A DNA stretch of 64,000 nt, from contig NZ_QAVX01000019.1 in the NCBI RefSeq assembly GCF_003121485.1, positions 37,111 through 101,110 on the forward strand. Reading direction: 5' to 3'. Origin of the DNA: Dyella sp. C11. Its GTDB lineage: Bacteria > Pseudomonadota > Gammaproteobacteria > Xanthomonadales > Rhodanobacteraceae. Positions 7,344 to 16,235 of this stretch are shown piece by piece. The notes beneath the pieces were generated by a model that saw only the letters and a list, made by a program, of their open reading frames with translations, was not told the origin of the DNA and ran no database searches. The stretch's first letter is position 1. Each line of letters starts with the position of its first letter. The position numbers and the translations under genes were made by a program.

Positions 7344-8741
7344 TTATTTGCTTTTACCCGGGCCGGCCAGCGTGGTCAGCAGCACGTGCCAATAGGTGAC
7401 GTCGTCATAGAAGCCCTTCACCGGCACGCGTTCGTTGAGGCCATGGGCGAACGAATCGCTGTCCTTCATGAACATGCCGTTGACGCCATAGGTGGGAATG
7501 CCGGCAGCGCGGAAATAGATGCCATCCGTCGCGCCCGACTCCTGCTCCGGCGTAACGTTCACGCCCGGACGAATAGCGTGAACGGCCTTGGTGACCGCGG
7601 CCACCACGTCGGGGCGCAGCGGCGACGGATCGCTGGCGATGGCCTTGCCCACCAGGGTTACATCCACCTTCGAGCCAACGACGTCCTGCAACGTCTTGCG
7701 CACGGTGTCGATCGCGACGCCAGGGAAAATGCGGCAATTGATATTGGCGGTGGCGGACTGGGGAAGCGCATTGTCGGCATGACCACCGTGCAGCATGGTG
7801 GCCACGCAGGTGGTGCGCGTCTTGCCCACTTCGGCGTATTCCGTGGAAAGCACGCCAATGGCGGCTGCATCGTGCGGATTGTTGGCAAAGTCACGCATGG
7901 CCTGCCCCACCTTGCCCTCGCGCGTGGCGCCTTCGGCCTTGAACTGGGCCAGCGTGGTGTCGTTCCACATCACCGGAAACTGGTACGCCTGGACTTTCTT
8001 CAGCGCATCCGCCAGCTCATAGATGGCGTTGTCCTGTCGTGGCTCCGAGCTGTGGCCGCCCGGGTTGCGTGTCGTCAACTCGAAATCCGCATAGGCCTTT
8101 TCCGCCGTCTGCAGCCCGAACACCAGCGGCTTGCCGTCCTCGCCGAGCACGCCGCCACCGGCGTCCGTGTTCAACGCAAACTCGGCATCGACCAGATCGC
8201 GGTGGTTCTTCACCAGGTCGTCCATGGTGTCCTGCGAGGTTTCCTCGTCGCCCGTGTAAACGATGATGAGGTCGCGCGTAGGCACGAAGCCGGCCTTCTT
8301 CAACTGGATGAAGTTGGCGGCAAGCACGGTGACGCCGCTCTTGATGTCTTCCGTGCCGCGTCCGTAGAAGTAGCCGTCTTCCTCGATGAGCTTGAACGGG
8401 TCGCGCTGCCAGTCTTCCGGCTTGGCCGTGACCACGTCCATGTGCGCCATCAGCGCAATGGGTTTGCCGCCCGTGCCATTGCCGCGATAGCGCACCACCA
8501 TGGCAGCGGTTTCGCCATGCGGGATGATATGGATGTCCGCATCCGGGAAGCCTGCCGCGCGGAACTGGTCGGCAAGGTAGTTCGCCATCACTGGTACCTG
8601 CCCTTGCCCGATCTCCGTCTTGAACGCGATGAGGTGGCTGAAGATGTCCCGTGCCTGGACCTGGTTGGCATCGGGCGTGGCCGCCATGGCGGGAAGCGCG
8701 ACCGAGCAGGTCAGCAGGGAGGCAAGCAAGGGCTTCAGCAT
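7344..8741 (-). CDS. Exported M20-family metallopeptidase
   Basis: A 465-aa protein. The start at 8741 gives a signal peptide (MLKPLLASLLTCSVALPAMA). M20 zinc ligands and catalytic residues are visible in order: ALMAHMDVV (His, Asp), YGRGTEDIKSG (bridging Asp), YTGDEETSQ (catalytic Glu and ligand), NTDAGGG (Asp) and DSFAHGLNER (final His). The dimerisation domain lies between, around GHSSEPRQDNAIYELADAL. The family removes residues from dipeptides, carnosine or aminoacyl compounds, and periplasmic forms in Xanthomonadales probably scavenge peptides. A longer upstream frame exists but has no signal peptide or homologous sequence. Confidence 0.88.
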   Translation of the reverse strand: MLKPLLASLLTCSVALPAMAATPDANQVQARDIFSHLIAFKTEIGQGQVPVMANYLADQFRAAGFPDADIHIIPHGETAAMVVRYRGNGTGGKPIALMAHMDVVTAKPEDWQRDPFKLIEEDGYFYGRGTEDIKSGVTVLAANFIQLKKAGFVPTRDLIIVYTGDEETSQDTMDDLVKNHRDLVDAEFALNTDAGGGVLGEDGKPLVFGLQTAEKAYADFELTTRNPGGHSSEPRQDNAIYELADALKKVQAYQFPVMWNDTTLAQFKAEGATREGKVGQAMRDFANNPHDAAAIGVLSTEYAEVGKTRTTCVATMLHGGHADNALPQSATANINCRIFPGVAIDTVRKTLQDVVGSKVDVTLVGKAIASDPSPLRPDVVAAVTKAVHAIRPGVNVTPEQESGATDGIYFRAAGIPTYGVNGMFMKDSDSFAHGLNERVPVKGFYDDVTYWHVLLTTLAGPGKSK

Positions 8742-8951
8742 GGACAGGTCACCGACAACGGAAAAGGTGCCGTGAGTATGTCCTTTCGGCCGTCCGCCGG
8801 ACAGCGTGACTTGCGGCCGACATCCAGCCGATTCCGCCTCACGGCGCAGGATTGCGCGATGGCCGCTTGCGGGAGCAAGCTGGCATCGCCGGAAGCATCC
8901 CCAGGCCCGGCGCCCACATCGAAGCAACACCACGCCGCAAGGAGGAAGAAC

Positions 8952-9353
8952 ATGGCTTTCTCTGCACGTGTTTCCGCAGCTCCCCTCGCCCAGATCAACG
9001 TGACGCCGCTGGTGGACGTCCTGCTGGTGCTGCTCGTGATCACCATGATCACCTCGCCGGTGCTCACCCACAAACTGAAGCTCGACCTTCCGCAACCCGG
9101 TATCACGAATCACATGACACCGGCGGACACGGTGCAATTGTCCATTCGCCCCGACGGGACCATGGTATGGAACGATGTGCCACTCGATGCCGCCATGCTG
9201 TCGAGCCAACTCGCCATCGCGGGGCACCAGGGCAAGCCGGTGCACCTGGTGATCGACCCTGCCGATGGCGTTTCGTACCAGACTGTGGCGGGCGTGATTG
9301 CCGAAGCGAAGGAACAAGGGCTGCAGCACATCGACTTCATGGCGTCACGTTGA
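8952..9353 (+). CDS. ExbD/TolR-family biopolymer transport protein
   Basis: A 133-aa protein behind a strong ribosome binding site (GGAGGAAGAAC then ATG). The N-terminus AQINVTPLVDVLLVLLVITMITSPVL is the single ExbD/TolR membrane helix with its proton-carrying Asp (VDVLLVLL). The periplasmic domain follows with VQLSIRPDGTMVWNDVPLD and HLVIDPADGVSYQTVAGVI. ExbD works with ExbB to power TonB-dependent outer membrane receptors. No exbB or tonB is present in this window, so this is a stand-alone copy relying on partners encoded elsewhere, or serving a specialised receptor. Confidence 0.88.
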   Translation: MAFSARVSAAPLAQINVTPLVDVLLVLLVITMITSPVLTHKLKLDLPQPGITNHMTPADTVQLSIRPDGTMVWNDVPLDAAMLSSQLAIAGHQGKPVHLVIDPADGVSYQTVAGVIAEAKEQGLQHIDFMASR

Positions 9354-9367
9354 CGTCATGCCCGTGC

Positions 9368-9403
9368 ATCTCCACGAAGGTGCCCAGGCGCCTTCGTGGA
9401 GAT
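9368..9403. terminator. Strong hairpin after exbD-like gene
   Basis: ATCTCCACGAAGG (9368-9380) pairs perfectly with CCTTCGTGGAGAT (9391-9403) across a 10-nt loop, 14 bp after the ExbD stop. No T-tract follows, so it may be an RNA-stabilising or factor-assisted terminator. Confidence 0.6.
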
Positions 9404-9550
9404 CGCGGAAACGTCGCCATCACATGTTCCCCACATAGGCAAACCGTTCCGAAAGGCGCATGAAAATGCGGCGCATTATTGTGCTGGCGTGCACATAGCC
9501 AGACCTACGCTTTCTCCCGTGCGACCCACCGCACTGCAGGAGGAACGTCG

Positions 9551-9886
9551 ATGAAACACGATTCGCGCATCGCTCTACGCCACCAGCTCGCTGCCGCCGC
9601 GTTTGCCGTGGCGTGGATGGCGCTGCCCATGCAGGCGTTGGCTCAGTACCACCATGATCCGCACGGCCACCCGCCCCCGCCGCCGCATTACAACCACTAC
9701 GACTACCACCACGACGACCACTATCACCATGACGATGGCGGTGCCATCGTGGCCGGTGCATTGCTGGGCGTTGCCGCAGGCGTCGCCATTTCCAGCAGCC
9801 AACCGCAGCCGCCGCCGACGGTGGTCTACACGTCGCCGCCGCCCCCGCCTCCGCCGGGCGTCGTTTACTACAACAACGGCTACTGA
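9551..9886 (+). CDS. Exported His/Pro-rich small protein
   Basis: A 111-aa protein starting at 9551 behind GGAGGAACGTCG. A signal peptide (hydrophobic AAAAFAVAWMALPMQ, cleavage after ALA) is followed by a low-complexity region very rich in His, Asp, Tyr and Pro (residues about 33-62: HHDP, HYNHYDYHHDDHYHHDD). A glycine/alanine-rich helix GAIVAGALLGVAAGVAISS follows, then a polyproline tail. The His/Asp cluster suggests divalent metal binding in the periplasm, and the glycine-rich helix resembles membrane-inserting segments of envelope proteins. It is followed after 36 bp by an LTXXQ protein. The exact role is unknown. Confidence 0.75.
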   Translation: MKHDSRIALRHQLAAAAFAVAWMALPMQALAQYHHDPHGHPPPPPHYNHYDYHHDDHYHHDDGGAIVAGALLGVAAGVAISSSQPQPPPTVVYTSPPPPPPPGVVYYNNGY

Positions 9887-9922
9887 TCGCTGCCGCCACT
9901 TTCTGCCAAGGGAATACCGACG

Positions 9923-10462
9923 ATGAAAACCACGCTTCGTAGTCTCACGTTGCCGGCGTTGATCGCGTTCGCGCTGGCAGCCGGCCCGGCCATGGCGCAG
10001 CAGGGAACGCCCGAAACCGCGCCGCCTGCCGCAGCGGCACAAAAGCCACCCACCACCACGCCGAAGTCGGCGCAGGATCATGGTCAGAAGCATGCGGATG
10101 CGGTGGAGCAACGCATCGCCGACCTGCACGCGCAGCTGAAGATCACCGATCAGCAGTCCAAGCAATGGGATGCGTTTGCGCAGACCATGCGCGACAACGC
10201 CCGCAAGGCCGATGAGGCCTTCCGCGAACGCGCGCAGAAGCTGCCGACCATGAGCGCGCCCGATGCGATGAAGTCGTACGCCGACCTCACGGAAACGCAC
10301 GCGGACAACATGAAGAAGCTGTCATCGTCCTTCAGTGATCTGTATGACGTGTTGTCGCCGGACCAGAAGCAGATTGCCGACGCGATGTATCGCGGCAAGG
10401 CGCCGGGCGCGCCGCGCAAGGGCAAGAGTTCGTCGACCGCCGTATCGTCGGCGACGCATTGA
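9923..10462 (+). CDS. Periplasmic LTXXQ (Spy/CpxP-like) protein
   Basis: A 179-aa protein with a signal peptide (LTLPALIAFALAAGPAMA) and a mature all-helical region carrying two LTXXQ-like motifs, LKITDQQ (about 72-78) and LSPDQKQ (about 144-150). Spy and CpxP use this fold as ATP-independent periplasmic chaperones and sensors in envelope or metal stress. The Pro/Thr-rich linker after the signal peptide and the Ser-rich basic tail are disordered. It lies 36 bp after the His-rich exported protein and ends at a strong terminator, so the two probably form a small envelope-stress operon. Confidence 0.82.
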   Translation: MKTTLRSLTLPALIAFALAAGPAMAQQGTPETAPPAAAAQKPPTTTPKSAQDHGQKHADAVEQRIADLHAQLKITDQQSKQWDAFAQTMRDNARKADEAFRERAQKLPTMSAPDAMKSYADLTETHADNMKKLSSSFSDLYDVLSPDQKQIADAMYRGKAPGAPRKGKSSSTAVSSATH

Positions 10463-10494
10463 GCGTGCATTGAGCGAAAGTGCTTGAACCGAAC

Positions 10495-10526
10495 GCGGCA
10501 CGACGCAAGTCGTGCCGCTTTTTTTA
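10495..10526 (+). terminator. Rho-independent terminator
   Basis: GCGGCACGAC (10495-10504) pairs with GTCGTGCCGC (10509-10518) around a GCAA tetraloop, followed by seven T residues. This ends the LTXXQ transcript. The reverse side lies at the stop codon of the convergent 2H phosphoesterase gene, so it may serve both strands. Confidence 0.93.
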
Positions 10527-11174
10527 TTCCCGGACGTGCATGTCGCCGCTCAACCGCACGCAATGCAAGGTGTCGAGCGCCCCAAGCTGATCGCTGGCGT
10601 CGTAGGTCACGTAGTGCAGCTCGCTTACCCGCAGCGTGAGCGTGGAAGGTGGAACACCGGCAAGGCGCTCCCGCACCACCTCGGCACTCACGCGCACCCG
10701 ATACAACCCGAGCGTGATGTGCGGCACGTAAGGCCCTTGTCGTACTTCCCTGCTCGTCTCGCCAAGCGTCTGACGCCACCCCGCCAGTCGCCCTTGCGGA
10801 TCACCCACGGGAATGAATGCGGCGCTCGCAAAGCTGTCGAGACCGGCCAACGGTAGATCGCAGGCAGTACTCGAATGTCGTAACAGCGTTGCCAACTGAT
10901 GCTCCAGCTGCTGCGGCGAAAAGTCATCGTTGCGATTCCCTGCGCCGTGGAATCCGCAAACGAATACCGTCAGATGCGGCTGTCGTCGTGGACTGGGATG
11001 GATCAGATCGGCCAATTGTCGGCGGGCGGTGTCGACATAGTCGAGCAAGGCGGGATCGTCGATGGGCGCCACCCACACGCCGTAACGCGCACGCCCCTTG
11101 CGCCACTCGGGGTAGTCGCGCAGCTCGGCCACCAGGGTTTCGGCGGGGCCCGCCATGGCATCGGAAAAAAGCAT
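10524..11174 (-). CDS. 2H phosphoesterase / 2'-5' RNA ligase-like protein
   Basis: A 216-aa protein with the two HxT motifs that define the 2H superfamily: QPHLTVFVCGFHG in the first half and YVPHITLGLYR in the second. Members (LigT/ThpR, cyclic phosphodiesterases) act on 2',3'-cyclic or 2'-5' phosphodiester bonds in RNA or small nucleotides. The start at 11174 (MLFSDAMAG) is the first methionine before the conserved region; the next one at 11156 is also possible, and neither has a strong ribosome binding site. It is divergent from the membrane protein at 11286. Confidence 0.82.
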   Translation of the reverse strand: MLFSDAMAGPAETLVAELRDYPEWRKGRARYGVWVAPIDDPALLDYVDTARRQLADLIHPSPRRQPHLTVFVCGFHGAGNRNDDFSPQQLEHQLATLLRHSSTACDLPLAGLDSFASAAFIPVGDPQGRLAGWRQTLGETSREVRQGPYVPHITLGLYRVRVSAEVVRERLAGVPPSTLTLRVSELHYVTYDASDQLGALDTLHCVRLSGDMHVRE

Positions 11175-11285
11175 CTGCCGATGGTAGCGGCTGCACGAAG
11201 CCCGGTGCCGCCCCTGCGGAAAGTCATGTCGCCTGCCATGCTGCCCGCCACTAAAGTGGCATGCGCCAGATACCAGGAGAACGCC

Positions 11286-11738
11286 GTGGCCCGTTCGCGT
11301 CATCCCGTACTCGCTGCCATTCTCTGGGGCGGCCTTGTCGCCGGCACGCTGGACGTTGGCGCCGCATCCCTCATCAGCGGCTACAACCCGCTCATCATCC
11401 TCAGGTACATCGCCGGCGGATTGCTGGGTAAAGCGGCCTTGACGGGTGGCATGAACGAGGCCGCGCTCGGCCTGGGACTGCAATGGGCCATGTCCCTGAT
11501 CATCGCCGCGATCTTCGTGCTTGTCGTGGGCCGCCGCGTGGCGGCGACAAGACAGTGGCCGGTGTGGGGTGTCGCATACGGCGTGGTGATCTTCGCGGTG
11601 ATGAACTACGTGGTGGTGCCGCTGTCCGCCCATCACCGGATGCCGCACTTCAGCACCTTCAGTTTCATCGCCAACCTGGCAGCCATGCTGCTGTTCGGCT
11701 GGATCATCGCGCTGTTCACGCGCAACAGGCTCGCCTGA
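11286..11738 (+). CDS. Small integral membrane protein, four helices
   Basis: A 150-aa protein. A GTG start at 11286 is chosen because AGGAG lies 6 nt before it. Four hydrophobic helices are evident: AAILWGGLVAGTLDVGAASLIS, then AMSLIIAAIFVLVVG, VAYGVVIFAVMNYVVVPL and IANLAAMLLFGWIIALF. The first helix contains the polar pattern GTLDVG and is followed by ILRYIAGGLLGKAALTGG, a layout seen in uncharacterised proteobacterial membrane proteins. The function is unknown. The next gene (GIY-YIG) starts 68 bp downstream on the same strand. Confidence 0.75.
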   Translation: MARSRHPVLAAILWGGLVAGTLDVGAASLISGYNPLIILRYIAGGLLGKAALTGGMNEAALGLGLQWAMSLIIAAIFVLVVGRRVAATRQWPVWGVAYGVVIFAVMNYVVVPLSAHHRMPHFSTFSFIANLAAMLLFGWIIALFTRNRLA

Positions 11739-11806
11739 GTCCTGCTGCGATCCTACAGTTGCGCAGTCGCTTGAGGCACACTGGCAACGCCGCAACGCCT
11801 GCCTGA

Positions 11807-12127
11807 ATGATGGACGACAACCCCGACATGGCTGCCAACCGACCCGGCTGGTGCCTCTATTTGATCGAATGCCGTGACGGCTCGTATTACGCCGGCATCA
11901 CCAACGATCTTGCATCGCGTTATCAGGCCCATGCCAGCGGCAAGGGCGCACGTTACACGCGGTCGCATCCGCCGCTTCGGTTGCTCGGTTCACGCGCCTA
12001 TGAGAATCGCGCGGCGGCGTCACGGGCGGAATGGGAAATCAAGCAGCTGCCCAAGCATCGGAAGATGGCGTACCTGACGGCCGATACCACCAACGAAAAC
12101 GCCGTCATGCCAGCCTCCCCGGCATGA
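11807..12127 (+). CDS. GIY-YIG nuclease-family protein (UPF0213-type)
   Basis: A 106-aa single-domain protein. The GIY-YIG signature appears as LYLIECRDGSYYAGITNDLASRYQAH, with Tyr in both half-motifs, followed by Arg in SRYQAH and Glu in AEWEIKQLPKHRK; these are the catalytic positions of the fold. Stand-alone members (YhbQ-like) have been linked to DNA repair or nucleic acid cleavage. The length is normal. Two methionines near the start (MMDDNPDM) leave the exact N-terminus uncertain by a few residues. A 14-bp hairpin covers its stop codon. Confidence 0.85.
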   Translation: MMDDNPDMAANRPGWCLYLIECRDGSYYAGITNDLASRYQAHASGKGARYTRSHPPLRLLGSRAYENRAAASRAEWEIKQLPKHRKMAYLTADTTNENAVMPASPA

Positions 12128-12134
12128 CGGCGTT
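12098..12134. terminator. Bidirectional hairpin overlapping a stop codon
   Basis: AACGCCGTCATGCC (12098-12111) pairs perfectly with GGCATGACGGCGTT (12121-12134), loop of 9 nt. The stop codon of the GIY-YIG gene is inside the 3' arm, and the convergent M28 peptidase ends 15 bp further on. It probably terminates both transcripts. Confidence 0.8.
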
Positions 12135-12148
12135 CCTGCGGCTTTCGA

Positions 12149-14458
12149 TCAGGACGGTTTCTTCAGCATCGCCGTGATCTTGTCCAGCTGCTCGCGATAG
12201 CCATCGAGCGTCTTCGCGGTTACTTCGGCAAATTGGTTGGCCTCGTCCCAGCGCCGTCCCTCGATGGCCTCGCGCACGCCCGGCACGGTCTTCACGCCGT
12301 AGCCAGTGAGCATGCCGGGGGCGTAGATCATGTGCTGGAACCAGGGGCGTCCCGGCAAGCCGGAGGCATTCGTCAGCGACTGCTCCATCTGCCCCATCAA
12401 CGCGTTCACCTGCTGCTGTTGCGTGGCAGACAAGTTGAACCCGGCAGCGGCGCGCTGGCTGTAGGCCGCCTCGAACGCCTGCGCACTTTTCTTCAGCTTT
12501 TTGGCAGCATCATCGAGCGGTGCCAGCTTGATGTCCGGCACGTCCGAATCGCGTTCCGGCGGCAACACCGGGCGCGTGGGGTCGGAGACCAGCGCGTAGG
12601 CGTGCTTGTCGAGCAGCTGGTGTTGCTGCTCGGTGTCCTTGCGCGTGTCCTCCACCAGCTTGTGTAGCTGGTCGACATAGCGATCCAGCGTGTCGCTGAA
12701 ATCGCCGAAGCGCACGGGCAGCACGCTCGCATCAGCGGTGCGCAGCACGATGTGTCCCGCCACCTTGGACAAGGCAACGCCGTACTGGAAGTCCGGATCA
12801 CCGAAGCGCACGTAGTGATCGAACGAGTCGTACGCGGAGTGATAGACACCGGGGTTGTCGTCCTCGCCGCTGAAGCCGATGTCCAGCGACGCAACGCCCA
12901 GATGTTCGAGGAAGGCGCTGTAGTCGGAACCGGAGCCGAGCGCGGTAATCGGCACATCGCCGCCCGCCGATGCCAGCTTGGCGAATTCCTTGGCTTCGGC
13001 CTTGGCGTCCTTCGCGCTGCCGCTCACCATCACGTGCGCACGCATGCGCTCCAGCACGCTGCCCTTGGTTTCCGGATCGGTCACGCCGCCCGCCACCTGG
13101 TTCACCAGATGCTGATACGAGTGACTGCCGCCGGCTTCGAGGAAGCCGCGTCCGTTGGTATCGGAGTTGAGGTAAAGCACCGCTTTCTGCTTCAACTCGT
13201 CCGCATGCGTTTCGGCCCATTCGGTGGAGCCGAGCAGGCCGGGCTCTTCGCCGTCCCAGCTGGCGTAAACCAGTGTGCGTTGCGGCTTCCAGCCCTGCTT
13301 GTAGAGAGCGCCGATGGCTTTCGCTTCCGCGAGCAACGCGACATTGCCGGCAAGCGGGTCCCACGCGCCGAACACCCAGCCATCGTGGTGATTGCCCCGC
13401 ACGATCCAGCGATCCGGCTCGGTGGAGCCCTTGATGGTGGCGATGACGTCGTACACCGGCTTCTGGGTCCAGTCGGACAGCACGGTCAGGTGCACGGGCG
13501 CCGAGCTGGGGCCGATGTGATACGTGATCGGCAGCCCGCCTCGCCAGTTGCCTGGTGCCACCGGTCCGGTGAGCGATTTCAGCAGCGGCGTGGCGTCCGC
13601 GTAGGAAATGGGCAGTACCGGGATCTTCAGGATGGTCTTGGCGTCCTTCAGGTCCAGGCGCTTGGCATCGGCCGTGGAACCGTAACCGGGTGTGAGCGGA
13701 TCACCAGGGTACTGCTGCATGTCGGCGACGGAGCCGCGCTGCACGCCGTCTTCCGGGCGCCAGCCGCCCTGCGGATAGGTTTCGCCTTCCGCGTAGCCGT
13801 CATCGCGCGGATCGGAATAGATCAGGCAACCCACCGCGCCGTGCTGCTGCGCGAGCTTGGGCTTGAGGCCGCGCCAGCCGCCGCCGTAGCGCGTGATCAC
13901 GATCTTGCCGCGCACGTCGATGCCGCGACGCGCGAGGTCCTTGTAGTCGTCCGGCATGCCGTAGTTCACGTACACCAGCGGCGCGCTTACGTCGCCATCG
14001 CCGCCGTAGACGTTGTACGGAGGCAGCACGCCCTCCTTGATGCTGGAAGTGGCATCGCCCGGCACGGCCGGCTCATGCAGCCTGGCGGTGTACGGGTGCG
14101 GGCCCTTCAGCTCCAGCGCCACTTTCTTCGGCGTGGGATAGAGCACGTTGAAGGTTTCGATGTGCGCGTCCCAGCCCCACTCCTTGAACTTCGCCAGCAT
14201 GAACTCGGCGTTGGCCTTGTCATGCGGCGAGCCCACTTGGTTCGGCGCCGACGACATCTGCTTGAGCCATTCGCGTTGGTCAGCCGGATCGAGCAAGGCA
14301 TCGAAACGCTGCTCAAGGCTCTGCTGTGCGGCAGCACCGTCGGCAGTGAAGCCACGCATGCCCTGGTCGCCGTGCGTGGTTTCATCCGCAGCCAGTGCGC
14401 TGCCCATGCCGGCCAGCAGGCACGCTGCCAGCAGCGGCCGTATCGTCAAACGAGTCAT
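12149..14458 (-). CDS. Exported M28 peptidase, glutamate carboxypeptidase II-like
   Basis: A 769-aa protein with a signal peptide (LLAACLLAGMGSALA). The domain order is that of glutamate carboxypeptidase II: a protease-associated domain (VYVNYGMPDDYKDLARRGID through GAVGCLIYSDP), then the M28 two-zinc catalytic domain (RGNHHDGWVFGAWDPLAGN, ASWDGEEPGLLGSTEW, YLNSDTNG, YHSAYDSFDHY), then a transferrin-receptor-like helical dimerisation domain to the C-terminus. The His/Asp/Glu ligands are all visible. It acts in the periplasm or outside the cell, releasing C-terminal acidic or other residues from peptides. The length matches the family. Confidence 0.92.
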   Translation of the reverse strand: MTRLTIRPLLAACLLAGMGSALAADETTHGDQGMRGFTADGAAAQQSLEQRFDALLDPADQREWLKQMSSAPNQVGSPHDKANAEFMLAKFKEWGWDAHIETFNVLYPTPKKVALELKGPHPYTARLHEPAVPGDATSSIKEGVLPPYNVYGGDGDVSAPLVYVNYGMPDDYKDLARRGIDVRGKIVITRYGGGWRGLKPKLAQQHGAVGCLIYSDPRDDGYAEGETYPQGGWRPEDGVQRGSVADMQQYPGDPLTPGYGSTADAKRLDLKDAKTILKIPVLPISYADATPLLKSLTGPVAPGNWRGGLPITYHIGPSSAPVHLTVLSDWTQKPVYDVIATIKGSTEPDRWIVRGNHHDGWVFGAWDPLAGNVALLAEAKAIGALYKQGWKPQRTLVYASWDGEEPGLLGSTEWAETHADELKQKAVLYLNSDTNGRGFLEAGGSHSYQHLVNQVAGGVTDPETKGSVLERMRAHVMVSGSAKDAKAEAKEFAKLASAGGDVPITALGSGSDYSAFLEHLGVASLDIGFSGEDDNPGVYHSAYDSFDHYVRFGDPDFQYGVALSKVAGHIVLRTADASVLPVRFGDFSDTLDRYVDQLHKLVEDTRKDTEQQHQLLDKHAYALVSDPTRPVLPPERDSDVPDIKLAPLDDAAKKLKKSAQAFEAAYSQRAAAGFNLSATQQQQVNALMGQMEQSLTNASGLPGRPWFQHMIYAPGMLTGYGVKTVPGVREAIEGRRWDEANQFAEVTAKTLDGYREQLDKITAMLKKPS

Positions 14459-14603
14459 GCTTTGTCTCTCCCCAGCGTTAGCGAATGGATGCCGGCGCGC
14501 GCTCCCTTCGCGTCGGCTTTTTCAATGCTGTCGTGACACTTATACCGCCTGCCCTGCTGCTGTCGCGTAGGACAAAGGTCATGCTTGCGGCACATGGCCG
14601 CCT

Positions 14604-16052
14604 TCAGGGTGCGGACGTGGCCCGCGATGCCTTCCAGGCCGCCAGTCGCTGATCGATGTAGTCCTGGACGTCCGTTTCGCTCTGGAAGGACGGCATGACG
14701 TGGTACGTGCCGCCCTGCGCGTCGGGCACGGGCAGCCGCGATACCAGCTCGGCGTAAACCAGTTGCAGATGTGACGGTTCGCCAGCCGCCGGATTCCTGC
14801 CCTTGCTGGTCGGCGCAATCACGCCCGCCAACGGATCATCCGTGCGCGGCGTGGCCAGCGTCAGCACGTCGCCGACATCGACGGCCGCGGCATCGCGTGC
14901 GGTGAGCGCCGGCACGTCCCAGCGTTTTTCCACGGTGCTGAGTATCGATGTGTGATCGAACGGCATGCCGCCATCGGCCACCCGAAACACCGTGCCGGCC
15001 GCAATCAACGGAGAGATCAGCAACGTGGGCACACGCGGTCCGAAACGCTTGAAGTCGAAACCGTACTCGCCGGCGGTGGTATCAGGCGGCACCGCATTGG
15101 TCGGCGGCGCCACGTGGTCGTAGCAGCCGCCGTGTTCGTCGTAGGTCACGACCAGCAGCGTTTCGTTCCACAGCGGGCTGCTGCGCAAGGCAGTGTAGAC
15201 ATCATGGATCAGCTGTTCGCCCAGCGACACATCGTAGTTCGGGTGCTGGCTGTTGCCGCTGGAACCCCAGCTGGGTTCCAGAAACGTGTACGCCGCGAGC
15301 GTGCCGTTCGCCGCAGCCTTCTGGAAGTCTGCAAACTGTCCGAAGTTGGCATCGGGCGCACTTACCAGATCCGAATAGGTCATGCGCGTCAGCGGATCAG
15401 CGTTGTAGCCGTAGACGGCCCACGACACCTTTTTCTGGGTGAGCGACGCATAGATGGTCGGCGCGGTGAACGACTTGGTCGCATCGTCCATGTGACCTTG
15501 CGATGTCGCTGCGTGCGTGAACGCGCGATTGGGCAATGTTTCGGTGGGCACCGATCCGAACCAGTGATCGCACACCGCAAAACCGCGAGCGAGCGCCGAC
15601 AGCACCGGCAAGGTCTGAGGCGTGTGCACGCCCATGATGTCCGAGGCGGTGGTACCGGCCAGGACGGAACGTTTTTCCTTGGTCTCCCATCCCAGCGTGT
15701 AGTCGAAGTCGCTGACGAAGCCGGCATTGGTGGCCACCGGCGGCACCGGCGCCGTGGTGCTGCCGAACAGTTGGGCATTCGTGGCGCTGTAGCCTTCGCC
15801 GGGATCGGCGCCGGGCATGAAATAAGTGCTGGTGGTGCCCGGCTCGATGGCAAACACCGTCACGGCCGCGCCGCCGTTGGCGCCGGGGTTGCTCTCCTTG
15901 CCGGTCAACCCTTCGAACGCCTGCCCTGTGGGCGATACGTTGCCGGTGTCTGCGTAGAGAAAACCCAGCATGTGGTCGAAGGAACGGTTCTCCAGCATCA
16001 GCACCACGATGTGATTGATCGCCGACAACCGGTTCGCTTTCGAAGTGGGCAT
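14604..16052 (-). CDS. Phospholipase C / acid phosphatase-type phosphoesterase
   Basis: A 482-aa protein of the AcpA/PLC phosphoesterase family. Near the N-terminus, INHIVVLMLENRSFDHMLGFL contains the metal-binding Glu-Asn. Later come FTHAATSQGH (Thr nucleophile region) and VVTYDEHGGCYDHVAPP (Asp, His ligands). The start at 16052 is chosen because it puts this motif at about residue 15, as in family members; no signal peptide is obvious from that start. Family members remove phosphocholine head groups or phosphate from monoesters. It lies on the minus strand after the M28 gene but with a 145-bp gap. Confidence 0.83.
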   Translation of the reverse strand: MPTSKANRLSAINHIVVLMLENRSFDHMLGFLYADTGNVSPTGQAFEGLTGKESNPGANGGAAVTVFAIEPGTTSTYFMPGADPGEGYSATNAQLFGSTTAPVPPVATNAGFVSDFDYTLGWETKEKRSVLAGTTASDIMGVHTPQTLPVLSALARGFAVCDHWFGSVPTETLPNRAFTHAATSQGHMDDATKSFTAPTIYASLTQKKVSWAVYGYNADPLTRMTYSDLVSAPDANFGQFADFQKAAANGTLAAYTFLEPSWGSSGNSQHPNYDVSLGEQLIHDVYTALRSSPLWNETLLVVTYDEHGGCYDHVAPPTNAVPPDTTAGEYGFDFKRFGPRVPTLLISPLIAAGTVFRVADGGMPFDHTSILSTVEKRWDVPALTARDAAAVDVGDVLTLATPRTDDPLAGVIAPTSKGRNPAAGEPSHLQLVYAELVSRLPVPDAQGGTYHVMPSFQSETDVQDYIDQRLAAWKASRATSAP

Positions 16053-16235
16053 GGCGCCGCCTTGGGCATCGCGAGGGATGCGGCCATTTCGCCGCGTGGG
16101 ATGTCTGCATTCCATCATCGCCACGTGTCGACCGCGTGACCTGGCGCACATCCCGGCCATCGGGCCACGGCGGACTGAAGTTTCCCGGGCCAGCGCCGAT
16201 AAACCCTTCGTCACACCCCTTCATGGCGGGACACC

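Noticed and set aside
12752..14536. A 594-codon plus-strand frame opposite the M28 peptidase
   Set aside because: Long antisense frames are expected in high-GC DNA. It shows no domain signature, while the minus strand has complete catalytic motifs.
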